In this document: one piece after another, positions 1 through 5,485 of the stretch
Numbering within the stretch: position 1 is the stretch's first letter
How the letters are laid out: each line of letters begins with the position of its first letter
From: Bacteroidaceae bacterium
GTDB lineage: Bacteria > Bacteroidota > Bacteroidia > Bacteroidales > Bacteroidaceae
Assembly: GCA_021443285.1 (NCBI GenBank)
Contig: JABUUG010000090.1
Span: forward strand, 1-5,818
Direction: 5' to 3'
Length of the DNA: 5,818 nt
Program-made: the position numbers and the translations under genes
The notes under the pieces: generated by a model
The model's database searches: none
What the model was told of the DNA's origin: nothing
The model's input: only the letters and a program-made list of their open reading frames with translations

Positions 1-60
1 AGTTAAAGGAGTTAAAGGAGTTAAAGGAGTTAAAGGAGTTAAAGGAGTTAAAGGAGTTAG
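1..60. repeat. Tandem 9-bp repeat array, left arm
   Basis: Six exact head-to-tail copies of agttaaagg fill positions 1-54, and a partial seventh (agttag) ends at 60. The array probably continues to the left beyond the window. Because the unit is three codons long, two plus-strand frames stay open through it: one repeats Leu-Lys-Glu and stops at 75-77, the other repeats Val-Lys-Gly and stops at 98-100. I regard these as spurious, because no start is visible and what follows has no protein-like character. Perfect identity among copies suggests recent expansion by slippage, so copy number may vary between strains. The reverse complement of the same unit occurs at 116-153. Confidence 0.95.
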
Positions 61-115
61 AGACATTACCTATGTGATTGGGGCTCAAGCAGTTGTTTGA
101 GAAAAAGTCATTTGT
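61..115. other. Spacer between the facing repeat arrays
   Basis: This AT-rich stretch of 55 bases would be the loop if the two arrays paired. It contains a small inverted repeat, ctcaa at 84-88 and ttgag at 97-101, which could form a weak 5-bp hairpin with an 8-nt loop. I see no gene, promoter or RNA family here. Confidence 0.4.
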
Positions 116-153
116 CTTTAACTCCCTTAACTACTTTAACTCCCTTAACTCCC
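116..153. repeat. Diverged 9-bp repeat array, right arm (inverted)
   Basis: Four consecutive 9-bp units (ctttaactc, ccttaacta, ctttaactc, ccttaactc) plus two bases form the inverted counterpart of the array at 1-60. Units 1 and 3 match the reverse complement of the left unit exactly. Units 2 and 4 carry t to c at their second base, and unit 2 also ends in a rather than c. The two arms, separated by about 55 nt, can form a stem of roughly 38 bp. In RNA made from the minus strand, the t-to-c variants become G opposite U and still pair. The array begins 16 nt after the stop codon of the ACT gene. It could therefore end or protect that transcript, but no function is shown by the sequence. Confidence 0.85.
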
Positions 154-169
154 ATTTATAGAACTTATC

Positions 170-565
170 TTACTCCCATCCGCACTTCTTCAGCACATTG
201 CGGCATCCCACCATATCCTTTGCGCGGATGATTGCCTTCGAGATGTCCTCATACTGGAAGGCATACATATAGTCTATGGACACGCCACCTTCCGACAGGT
301 CGCCGAGAATTTTTGCCAGTGAGCCGGTAGTGTTGGGGCATTCTATGGCGAACACCTCGGTGGTCATCACTGCGAGGCTGGCGTTCTTGAGCACCTTTAC
401 TGCCTTTGCAACCTCATTTACTATTACGCGGAATATTCCGAAATCCTTGCCGTCAGACTGTGAGAATGCCAGCACATTGATGTCGTTGTCTGCCAATATC
501 TTGATGATTTCGCCTATACGGCCCGGCTTGTTTTCGATGAAAACAGAAACTTGTGTGAGAGTCAT
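170..565 (-). CDS. Small protein with two tandem ACT domains
   Basis: This 131-residue protein consists almost entirely of two ACT domains, the fold that binds amino acids and controls metabolic enzymes. Domain 1 spans about residues 3-68 and domain 2 about 69-129. Each begins with a beta strand followed by the turn where the ligand glycine sits: E11-N-K-P-G15-R-I in the first and P77-N-T-T-G81-S-L in the second. There is no catalytic domain, signal peptide or membrane segment, so it should be a soluble cytoplasmic sensor or a subunit of an enzyme. From family knowledge, stand-alone double-ACT proteins of this size in Bacteroidetes are often encoded beside phenylacetate-CoA ligase or indolepyruvate oxidoreductase genes. 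Neither is present here, although the left neighbour is unseen. The start follows an A-rich leader without a Shine-Dalgarno sequence and lies 47 nt after the lipoprotein stop, so co-transcription is likely. The ligand is unknown. Confidence 0.9.
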   Translation of the reverse strand: MTLTQVSVFIENKPGRIGEIIKILADNDINVLAFSQSDGKDFGIFRVIVNEVAKAVKVLKNASLAVMTTEVFAIECPNTTGSLAKILGDLSEGGVSIDYMYAFQYEDISKAIIRAKDMVGCRNVLKKCGWE

Positions 566-612
566 GGTTGTTGTTTTTTAGTTAGTGGTTGGTTCTTTAA
601 TTAAATGATGCC

Positions 613-1425
613 TTAGTTCTCACTCGACCCTGCCAGAATCTTCTCGTATTCAGACATAGTATCCATGGACACTGTCGTGAAATTGTCTATCGCTATATAG
701 GTCGGCACGGTGATGCCGTATTCTCCCCTCACGTTCGATGTCATCGTAATCTTGATGCGGTTTACCTTACCCAAGTGGTACAATGGCACTCCCGACCAAA
801 GCCCAGATGAAGGAGAAAGATTATCAAACGAAGTGAAGTACATGCCTGACATATACAAATTGAACTGCCCCAATGTGCGGCCTCTGAGCATGGAGAACTT
901 TATATAGCTGTCCTCAATGGTTTTGCCCGTCGCATCCAGTCCTACAATCTCCACTGAAAGAGTATCCTTGTCAGTAAACTTTGGAGAGAAGTCGTCGCCG
1001 TTGATTGCAGAAAGCATTGTGTAGGTGGTGGGGGCTACAGACATTGCGTAAGGATAGAAGTCCTTGCCGTCTGTACGCCTGATGGTTTGTCCACCATCAT
1101 AATCTGAGTAATAAAAGACCGCAAACGTGTTGTTGCTGTTTGCAGAATATACCGAGTACTGGTTTGCATAGCCCGGGGTCTGTGTATCGCTGAGGTTAGA
1201 CAGAGCGAAGCCTGCCCATGAGCCGTACTGGCTGTCGAACTTGTTTTCAAACACATAACCGTTTTTCGAGATATAGCTCTGATTATTCATGTATCCAGAC
1301 GGGAGAGTGGCTTCATCGAAACCTATTGTCTCCAGTGTGTATTGGTGCTGCGGCTCATCTGTGCCAAGACAGGCAGAGAAAAGCAGTGCCGAAAGGGCAA
1401 GAATGGAAAGTGAAAGTTTTTTCAT
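613..1425 (-). CDS. DUF4465 family lipoprotein
   Basis: This 270-residue protein begins with a lipoprotein signal peptide: K2-K3, a hydrophobic stretch L4-A18, and a lipobox F16-S-A-C19. It should therefore be lipid-anchored through Cys19. The following L-G-T-D-E-P is mildly acidic at +4/+5, which might favour export to the cell surface, but it is not a strong match to the Bacteroidetes surface-export signal. The mature part looks like DUF4465: an aromatic-rich Y67-G-S-W-A-G-F-A-L-S segment, P84-G-Y-A-N-Q-Y-S, a central beta-rich region with acidic loops (about 140-170), and the closing Y243-I-A-I-D-N-F-T. The family is beta-rich and largely uncharacterised. I recall that the Bacteroides B12-binding surface lipoprotein BtuH contains such a domain, so ligand binding is possible but unproven. 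No TonB-dependent transporter or riboswitch is nearby. The leader carries short direct repeats and is A-rich. Confidence 0.85.
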   Translation of the reverse strand: MKKLSLSILALSALLFSACLGTDEPQHQYTLETIGFDEATLPSGYMNNQSYISKNGYVFENKFDSQYGSWAGFALSNLSDTQTPGYANQYSVYSANSNNTFAVFYYSDYDGGQTIRRTDGKDFYPYAMSVAPTTYTMLSAINGDDFSPKFTDKDTLSVEIVGLDATGKTIEDSYIKFSMLRGRTLGQFNLYMSGMYFTSFDNLSPSSGLWSGVPLYHLGKVNRIKITMTSNVRGEYGITVPTYIAIDNFTTVSMDTMSEYEKILAGSSEN

Positions 1426-1431
1426 AATCTC

Positions 1432-1464
1432 ATTTACTATTTGACGATTTACTATTTACTATTT
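1432..1464. repeat. Short direct repeats upstream of the lipoprotein gene
   Basis: The 11-mer atttactattt occurs three times: at 1432-1442, 1447-1457 and 1454-1464, with the last two overlapping by four bases. They lie in the 59-nt gap between folK and the lipoprotein start, so on the minus strand they read as aaatagtaaat motifs 8 to 40 nt before the ATG. They could be a regulator site, an A-rich translation leader, or a dispersed intergenic repeat. I could not find a convincing Bacteroidetes promoter (-33 TTTG with -7 TAnnTTTG) in the gap. Confidence 0.7.
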
Positions 1465-1484
1465 GGATTAATTGGGATATTTTG

Positions 1485-1940
1485 CTATCTGTTTATTGGG
1501 GAGGCGTCAGAAGCGTCAGGACAGATCTCCTTCAACGGTATCATCACAAAGTCGCGTTCATACATCTTCGGATGCGGTATGGTGAGCGACGGTGTGCTTA
1601 TGCTTACATCGCCGTAGAGCAGTATGTCGATGTCTATCGTGCGGTCGAAATGCTGTCCGCCAACTGATTTCCGTTCCCTGCCTAACAGCCGCTCTATGCG
1701 CTGTGTCTCCGCGAGGCACTGCTGCGGTGTGAGCGTGGTCTTCACCTTTATTGCGGCATTGAGAAACCTGTTTTCCGAAACGAAACCGACAGGCTCAGTC
1801 TCCATGAACGAGGAGCATTTCTCCACCTGACCTACAGTCTTACCTATCTCACGGACAGCCCTCCGCAGGTTATCCTCCCTGTCGCCGAGGTTCGACCCGA
1901 GTGCGAGGAAAAGGTCGGTTGTTGCAGGGCTACCGGTCAT
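1485..1940 (-). CDS. folK: 2-amino-4-hydroxy-6-hydroxymethyldihydropteridine pyrophosphokinase (HPPK)
   Basis: HPPK transfers pyrophosphate from ATP to 6-hydroxymethyl-7,8-dihydropterin, the step before dihydropteroate synthase in folate synthesis, in the cytoplasm. The 151-residue length is typical. The N-terminal strand A13-L-G-S-N-L-G-D-R and the F59-L-N-A-A strand are family landmarks. The metal-binding pair is D103 and D105 within R100-T-I-D-I-D-I-L-L. R100 corresponds to the catalytic Arg92 of the E. coli enzyme, and R88/R90 in G-R-E-R correspond to its mobile-loop arginines (R82/R84). The usual Gly-Pro before R100 is replaced by Phe-Asp, a deviation from the classical signature that I believe is seen in other Bacteroidetes. 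I-P-H-P at 121-124 is another conserved site. The start codon overlaps the lemA stop in an ATGA, implying translational coupling. The C-terminal tail after residue 140 is low-complexity (D-A-S-D-A-S). Confidence 0.95.
   Translation of the reverse strand: MTGSPATTDLFLALGSNLGDREDNLRRAVREIGKTVGQVEKCSSFMETEPVGFVSENRFLNAAIKVKTTLTPQQCLAETQRIERLLGRERKSVGGQHFDRTIDIDILLYGDVSISTPSLTIPHPKMYERDFVMIPLKEICPDASDASPINR
1937..1940 (-). other. ATGA stop/start overlap between lemA and folK
   Basis: On the minus strand the four bases at 1940-1937 read ATGA. The ATG starts folK and the TGA ends lemA. Such overlaps commonly allow terminating ribosomes to restart on the next gene. No Shine-Dalgarno-like purine run is needed or seen, and the overlap supports the chosen folK start. 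Confidence 0.85.
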
Positions 1941-2497
1941 CGTACAGAAACGGTTGGCGACTGGCGCACGCCTTCGCTCTCCACCTCAAAGAACTTTGTG
2001 CGCTTGAAGCCGAAGACGCCGGCAACGAGATTGTTCGGGAACGTCTCTACTGCAGTGTTATAGTTGCGGACACAGCCGTTGAGGTATCGGCGTGAACGCT
2101 CTATCTCGGTTTCCATCTCTGTAATCTGTCTCTGGAGCGCGAGGAAATTCTCGTTTGCCTTCAGGTCAGGATAATTCTCCATCTGTATCCTTATGTCGGC
2201 GAGCAGCTTGGATATTTTGTCCTCCACTGCAAGCTGTTTGCCCGGAGTGTCCGCCGCTATCGCCTCGCTGCGCAGTATGGTAAGCCTCTCAAGCACCGTC
2301 CTCTCATGCTCGGCATATCCCTTGACCGTGTTCACCAGTTGCGGGATAAGTTCGTGGCGCTTGGTGAGGAACACATCCACATTGCTCCATGCCTCGTTCG
2401 TAAAGTTGCGGAGGCTGACCAGATTGTTGTAAAACAACACTACTACAAGTACAGCAATGATTACGACAACTGCTATGGTTATGACAATGTAACTCAT
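1937..2497 (-). CDS. lemA: LemA family protein
   Basis: This 186-residue protein has the usual LemA layout. One N-terminal transmembrane helix (about residues 4-22, rich in Val and Ile) is followed by a mostly helical, cytosolic or periplasmic domain with heptad-like character. Recognisable blocks are Y23-N-N-L-V, E35-A-W-S-N-V-D-V near the start of the soluble domain, K46-R-H-E-L-I-P-Q-L-V-N-T-V-K-G-Y-A, Y109-P-D-L-K-A-N-E-N-F near the middle, and F153-P-N-N-L-V-A-G-V-F-G-F near the end. The biochemical role of LemA is not established. In many bacteria it is encoded with TPM-domain or DUF2207 membrane proteins, and here the gene just upstream (48-nt gap) is such a DUF2207 protein. The two probably form an envelope module. 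It overlaps folK downstream by four bases. Confidence 0.95.
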   Translation of the reverse strand: MSYIVITIAVVVIIAVLVVVLFYNNLVSLRNFTNEAWSNVDVFLTKRHELIPQLVNTVKGYAEHERTVLERLTILRSEAIAADTPGKQLAVEDKISKLLADIRIQMENYPDLKANENFLALQRQITEMETEIERSRRYLNGCVRNYNTAVETFPNNLVAGVFGFKRTKFFEVESEGVRQSPTVSVR

Positions 2498-2545
2498 GAT
2501 TGTAAAGGTTTGTTCTTGATGTTACGGGGATGAAGCAAGCGGGGG

Positions 2546-4255
2546 TTACCAGCCGCCGCCACCGCCGCCGCCACCGCCGCCACCGGAGAAGCCACCGCCG
2601 CCGGAGGCGCTGCTCCAGCTTCCTGAATGAGAGGATGCGTAGGAGCTGATGGTATGTTGTGTGCTGCCGGATATGCCATTGACGAGCGATTTCATTCCGC
2701 CGTCTGAAAGGAGTGAAGCATAGGCGTAATTAGCGGCTGTGTAAGTGTACCACTGTGGCTCGTAGTTGCATTCTGCCAATGCCTTCTCAAACTTCTTGCA
2801 CCATTTGTTTTCAAGGTCGAATGCCATGGCGTAAGGCAGCAGCTCCTCGAAATGCTCTGGCGTGAGGTCGCGCATCCGGAGCTCTTCGGCGGTCTTTATA
2901 TACATCTTCAGACCTTCCATCTTCGCGCGCATCTTAATACCGCTCATGGTGTATCTGCCTATGACACAGGCGTACCATATAAGGACTATGAAACTTGCCA
3001 GAAACGGTATGAGTGACATGTCGTGCATATTGTCGAGGGTGGCTATAAAGAAAAACAATCCCAAAAACAAGAAGATTGCAGAGGAGAGCAACAGATAGTT
3101 GTGTTCGTAGTAATAGCCGTCGTATTTTTTCCTGATATGCTTGCATATCTCTGTGCTCAGCTCGCCCAGAACGGTTTCATCCTCCTTTGTGGAAACACTG
3201 TTGCGCCCTTCGGCAAAGAGCTTGTTGTAGGCAAGCTCCTCCAGTTCCTTGCCGGGCTTATTGCCGCCTTTTGCTATTATGTACTCCTTCTTACCCTTCT
3301 GCGATATGGTGGCAGCCCCATGCACTAACAGCGACAGTATCGTTGCCATGGTGAGGCGCGAACCGTCCAGGAAGCCCAAGATGCGCCCCGCCAATGCAGG
3401 CGATATTCCTTTGAACACCTTGTATTCCGGAATGACAGTCGGTTTCTTTGGGTCGATGCCCCTCTTTATCCAGGTTATGATGCAGAAGAGGATGTATATG
3501 ATGCACACAACAAATGCCATGACATCATCCCGCCATATATCCCACCATGTCAGTTCCGGCTGCGAGCCTTTGGAGAATGACACGGCGATGGTCATGTTCT
3601 CGCCGCCGTTGAACGCCCTTGTTGTGCAGAAGGAGATTTTGCTCCTGCCGTCGTCCGTCGCGGTGTACTCCTTCCCTTTGTCGCCTAATCCTCCTGTGTA
3701 TGCCTCTTTTCCGAGGATTTTTGTGCCGTCAGGAATGGTAACTGTGGCGGAAAGCGTGTCGAAAGGAACAGCCCATTCAAAGCCATTCACATTCCAGTAT
3801 ATCTCGTCATACTTGTCGTAAACGCCTATCTGACCGTCGGCGGAGTATGTTATGGTGTAGTCATACTCGCCCTCAGGAATCGTCGTGTCGGCGTCTCCTA
3901 TATAGACCACCACATTGTCGCCGTCAGTTTCTGTGTCGTACTGGGCAGCTTCGCCGTTGCATTTCACATCCATGATGTCTATCGGCACCTCAAGTCTGAC
4001 TCCGGACGGCAGTGGACGCTTATGCGGTATGCTGCGCTTCAGGCCGTGGATGAACACCTCTCCCTTTGCATATATGCGGATATGCTCCGTTACCTCCATC
4101 TTGTTGTCTCTGTTGAGCACAAGGTCGGAATGGAAACGTATGATGCGCTCCATCGTGTTTACAGCGGTGGAATCGCCCGTCTCCTGCCCTTTTGCCTCAA
4201 TGCAAAGGCAAAGCATTGCGACAAGAAACGCGAACATGTAATGCTTTAACTTCAT
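2546..4255 (-). CDS. DUF2207 membrane protein with polyglycine C-terminus
   Basis: This 569-residue protein has an N-terminal signal peptide (about residues 1-23: K2-L-K, a hydrophobic core at 7-19, then E-A-K-G-Q). An extracytoplasmic beta-rich domain follows (about 30-235), including the DUF2207-type segment Y148-D-K-Y-D-E-I-Y-W-N-V-N-G. A transmembrane helix lies at about 244-263 and is followed by positive charges (K-R-G). A cytoplasmic region at about 265-385 looks winged-helix-like, and two more helices lie at about 386-406 and 413-432. The C-terminal region contains L473-P-Y-A-M-A-F-D and K484-W-C-K-K-F, typical of the family, and ends in a Ser/Gly tail: four Gly, Phe-Ser, eleven Gly, Trp. 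Such tails are common in DUF2207 and TPM-domain partners of LemA. The function is unknown, but the lemA neighbour suggests a joint membrane complex. A 100-nt gap separates it from queA, so it may have its own promoter. Confidence 0.9.
   Translation of the reverse strand: MKLKHYMFAFLVAMLCLCIEAKGQETGDSTAVNTMERIIRFHSDLVLNRDNKMEVTEHIRIYAKGEVFIHGLKRSIPHKRPLPSGVRLEVPIDIMDVKCNGEAAQYDTETDGDNVVVYIGDADTTIPEGEYDYTITYSADGQIGVYDKYDEIYWNVNGFEWAVPFDTLSATVTIPDGTKILGKEAYTGGLGDKGKEYTATDDGRSKISFCTTRAFNGGENMTIAVSFSKGSQPELTWWDIWRDDVMAFVVCIIYILFCIITWIKRGIDPKKPTVIPEYKVFKGISPALAGRILGFLDGSRLTMATILSLLVHGAATISQKGKKEYIIAKGGNKPGKELEELAYNKLFAEGRNSVSTKEDETVLGELSTEICKHIRKKYDGYYYEHNYLLLSSAIFLFLGLFFFIATLDNMHDMSLIPFLASFIVLIWYACVIGRYTMSGIKMRAKMEGLKMYIKTAEELRMRDLTPEHFEELLPYAMAFDLENKWCKKFEKALAECNYEPQWYTYTAANYAYASLLSDGGMKSLVNGISGSTQHTISSYASSHSGSWSSASGGGGFSGGGGGGGGGGGW
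2552..2584 (-). repeat. Glycine-codon tract at the end of the DUF2207 gene
   Basis: Eleven consecutive GGC or GGT codons, in a near-regular pattern of three GGC to one GGT, encode the polyglycine run just before the final Trp and stop. A second, shorter run of four glycine codons lies just upstream. Such a GC-rich triplet repeat can slip in replication without breaking the frame, so its length may vary between strains. Confidence 0.85.
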
Positions 4256-4290
4256 TTAGCTATACGTTTCCTAACTCGGTTACAAGCAAA

Positions 4291-4317
4291 ATCCTGCAGA
4301 CAGGTGCAGATTAGGAT
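4291..4317 (-). other. Imperfect inverted repeat in the queA-DUF2207 gap
   Basis: The segment contains ctgca (4294-4298) facing tgcag (4305-4309), and atcct (4291-4295) facing aggat (4313-4317). These could form alternative small stems in the leader of the DUF2207 gene, 36 nt upstream of its start codon. The two pairings share bases and cannot both form fully. I cannot assign a function, and chance occurrence is possible. Confidence 0.25.
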
Positions 4318-4330
4318 CTTCGTCAATTTG

Positions 4331-4350
4331 GTGGAAACTGCGGTTTCCAT
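4331..4350 (-). terminator. Candidate hairpin just after queA
   Basis: A 7-bp perfect stem (tggaaac at 4332-4338 with gtttcca at 4343-4349) encloses the 4-nt loop tgcg, and a G-U pair could extend it at 4331/4350. On the minus strand it starts 5 nt after the queA stop codon. It is in the right place for a terminator or attenuator, but the downstream bases (caaattgacg) are not a proper T tract. At best it is a weak terminator or an RNA-stabilising hairpin, so the downstream genes may still be read through from truB-queA. Confidence 0.35.
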
Positions 4351-4355
4351 AAGAA

Positions 4356-5474
4356 TCAGTCGTTCAGCACGAGCATGCAGTCGCCATACACGCCGAACAT
4401 ATAGTCGTTATCCAGCGCCTTGCGGTATGCCTCCATCAGCAGTTCGCCTCCCACGAAGGCTCCCTCTGCCATGAGCAGGGTGGTCTCCGGATAGTAGAAG
4501 TTGCAGACCATGCAGTTGGCGATACCCGACTCATACGGCGGATAAAGGAACTTGTTCGTCCATCCCGAATACTCCTTGAGGGTGTTGCTTGTGCTCTTGG
4601 CGGTTTCGAGTGCCTTGAACGAGCTTGGACCGACGCAGAGCACACGCCTGTTCTCTGCCAGTGCCTTGTTCACCACCCTGCATGCCTCTGCGTCTATAAC
4701 CATCTGCTCTGAGTCCATCTTGAACTTCGAGAGGTCTTCCACCTCAATGACGCGGAAACCGCTGAGGGAGTTGTGGACGGTGATGTTCGCAAATTCCACG
4801 CCTTTTATCTCAAGCCTCTTCATCAGCTCACGCGAGAAATGGAGTCCCGATGCCGGCACGACTACCGAACCTTCGTTCCTGGCATATATCGTCTGGTAGC
4901 GCTCCCCGTCGCGTGGGTCTTTTCCGCGGCGGTCTGTAATGTAGTGTGGCACAGGCACCTCGCCGAGCGAATACAGCTCCCGGCGGAAGTCCTCGTCGGT
5001 GGAGTCATAGAGGAAGCGCAGTGTCCTGCCGCGCGAGGTGGTGTTGTCTATCACCTCTGCCACCAGACTGCCAGCCTCGTCGAAGAAGAGCTTGTTGCCG
5101 ATGCGTATCTTCCTTGCCGGCTCAACAAGCACGTCCCACAGGCGCATATCAGAATTCAGCTCGCGCAGGAGTGTAACCTCTATCCTTGCGTCCGTCTTTT
5201 CCTTCGTGCCATAGATGCGCGAGGGGAAGATTTTGGAGTCGTTGAAGACAATGGCATCGCCCTCTTCAAAGAACTCTATCATCCTCTTGAACTGAATATA
5301 TACGGGCTTGCCTTCCTCGTCCTTGAGCGGCTCTCCGTTTTCGTCAGTTTCAAACATCTCTATCTTTCCGCTGTTCTTGTGTACGATCATCATCTTTGCC
5401 TCGTCACGGTCATACGCAGGATACATCGCCAGTTTCTCCTCTGGCAGCTTGAATCTGAATTTTGATAGTTTCAT
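4356..5474 (-). CDS. queA: QueA-like S-adenosylmethionine:tRNA ribosyltransferase-isomerase, divergent
   Basis: QueA transfers the ribosyl part of S-adenosylmethionine to preQ1 at tRNA position 34, making epoxyqueuosine. This 372-residue protein aligns along its whole length: M1-K-L-S-K-F-R-F-K-L-P, V76-F-N-D-S-K-I-F-P-S-R, P207-A-S-G-L-H-F, K252-M-D-S-E-Q, and a closing Y363-G-D-C-M. It is longer than E. coli QueA (356), largely through an acidic insert at about 43-60. Several family-typical residues differ. P-T-A-G-L-H-F is P-A-S-G-L-H-F. H-V-G-A-G-T-F of E. coli is H234-N-S-L-S-G-F. G-T-T-S-V-R-S-L-E is G282-P-S-S-F-K-A-L-E. N-F-H-L-P is N325-F-Y-Y-P. The reading frame is intact, so it is expressed protein rather than a decayed gene, but its activity may be altered. 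It starts 11 nt after truB and is surely co-transcribed with it. Confidence 0.88.
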   Translation of the reverse strand: MKLSKFRFKLPEEKLAMYPAYDRDEAKMMIVHKNSGKIEMFETDENGEPLKDEEGKPVYIQFKRMIEFFEEGDAIVFNDSKIFPSRIYGTKEKTDARIEVTLLRELNSDMRLWDVLVEPARKIRIGNKLFFDEAGSLVAEVIDNTTSRGRTLRFLYDSTDEDFRRELYSLGEVPVPHYITDRRGKDPRDGERYQTIYARNEGSVVVPASGLHFSRELMKRLEIKGVEFANITVHNSLSGFRVIEVEDLSKFKMDSEQMVIDAEACRVVNKALAENRRVLCVGPSSFKALETAKSTSNTLKEYSGWTNKFLYPPYESGIANCMVCNFYYPETTLLMAEGAFVGGELLMEAYRKALDNDYMFGVYGDCMLVLND

Positions 5475-5485
5475 CTGTTTATTGT

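Noticed and set aside
3..100. Plus-strand open frames through the 9-bp repeat, giving Leu-Lys-Glu or Val-Lys-Gly repeats
   Set aside because: No start codon is visible, the frames stop soon after the array, and the open reading follows simply from the 9-bp unit lacking stops in those frames.
1..153. CRISPR array
   Set aside because: The units are 9 bp with no spacers, unlike CRISPR repeats of 23-50 bp separated by unique spacers.
1426..1484. Cobalamin or other riboswitch upstream of the DUF4465 lipoprotein
   Set aside because: The gap is only 59 nt and consists of AT-rich repeats; it cannot hold a cobalamin riboswitch.
2494..2679. Minus-strand alanine-rich frame over the end of the DUF2207 gene
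   Set aside because: It is a frame shift of the glycine-codon tract, giving Ala from the same GC-rich triplets.
3249..3821. Plus-strand open frame of 190 codons opposite the DUF2207 gene
   Set aside because: It is an antisense shadow; the minus-strand frame has signal peptide, membrane segments and family motifs.
4256..4290. Bacteroidetes promoter for the DUF2207 gene (TTTG at 4287-4290 with TATA near 4261-4264)
   Set aside because: The second element does not fit TAnnTTTG, the spacing is too long, and it would place the transcript start at or inside the start codon.
4773..5465. Long plus-strand open frame of 230 codons opposite queA
   Set aside because: It lies wholly antisense to a gene with clear family homology, and its translation shows no recognisable domain.
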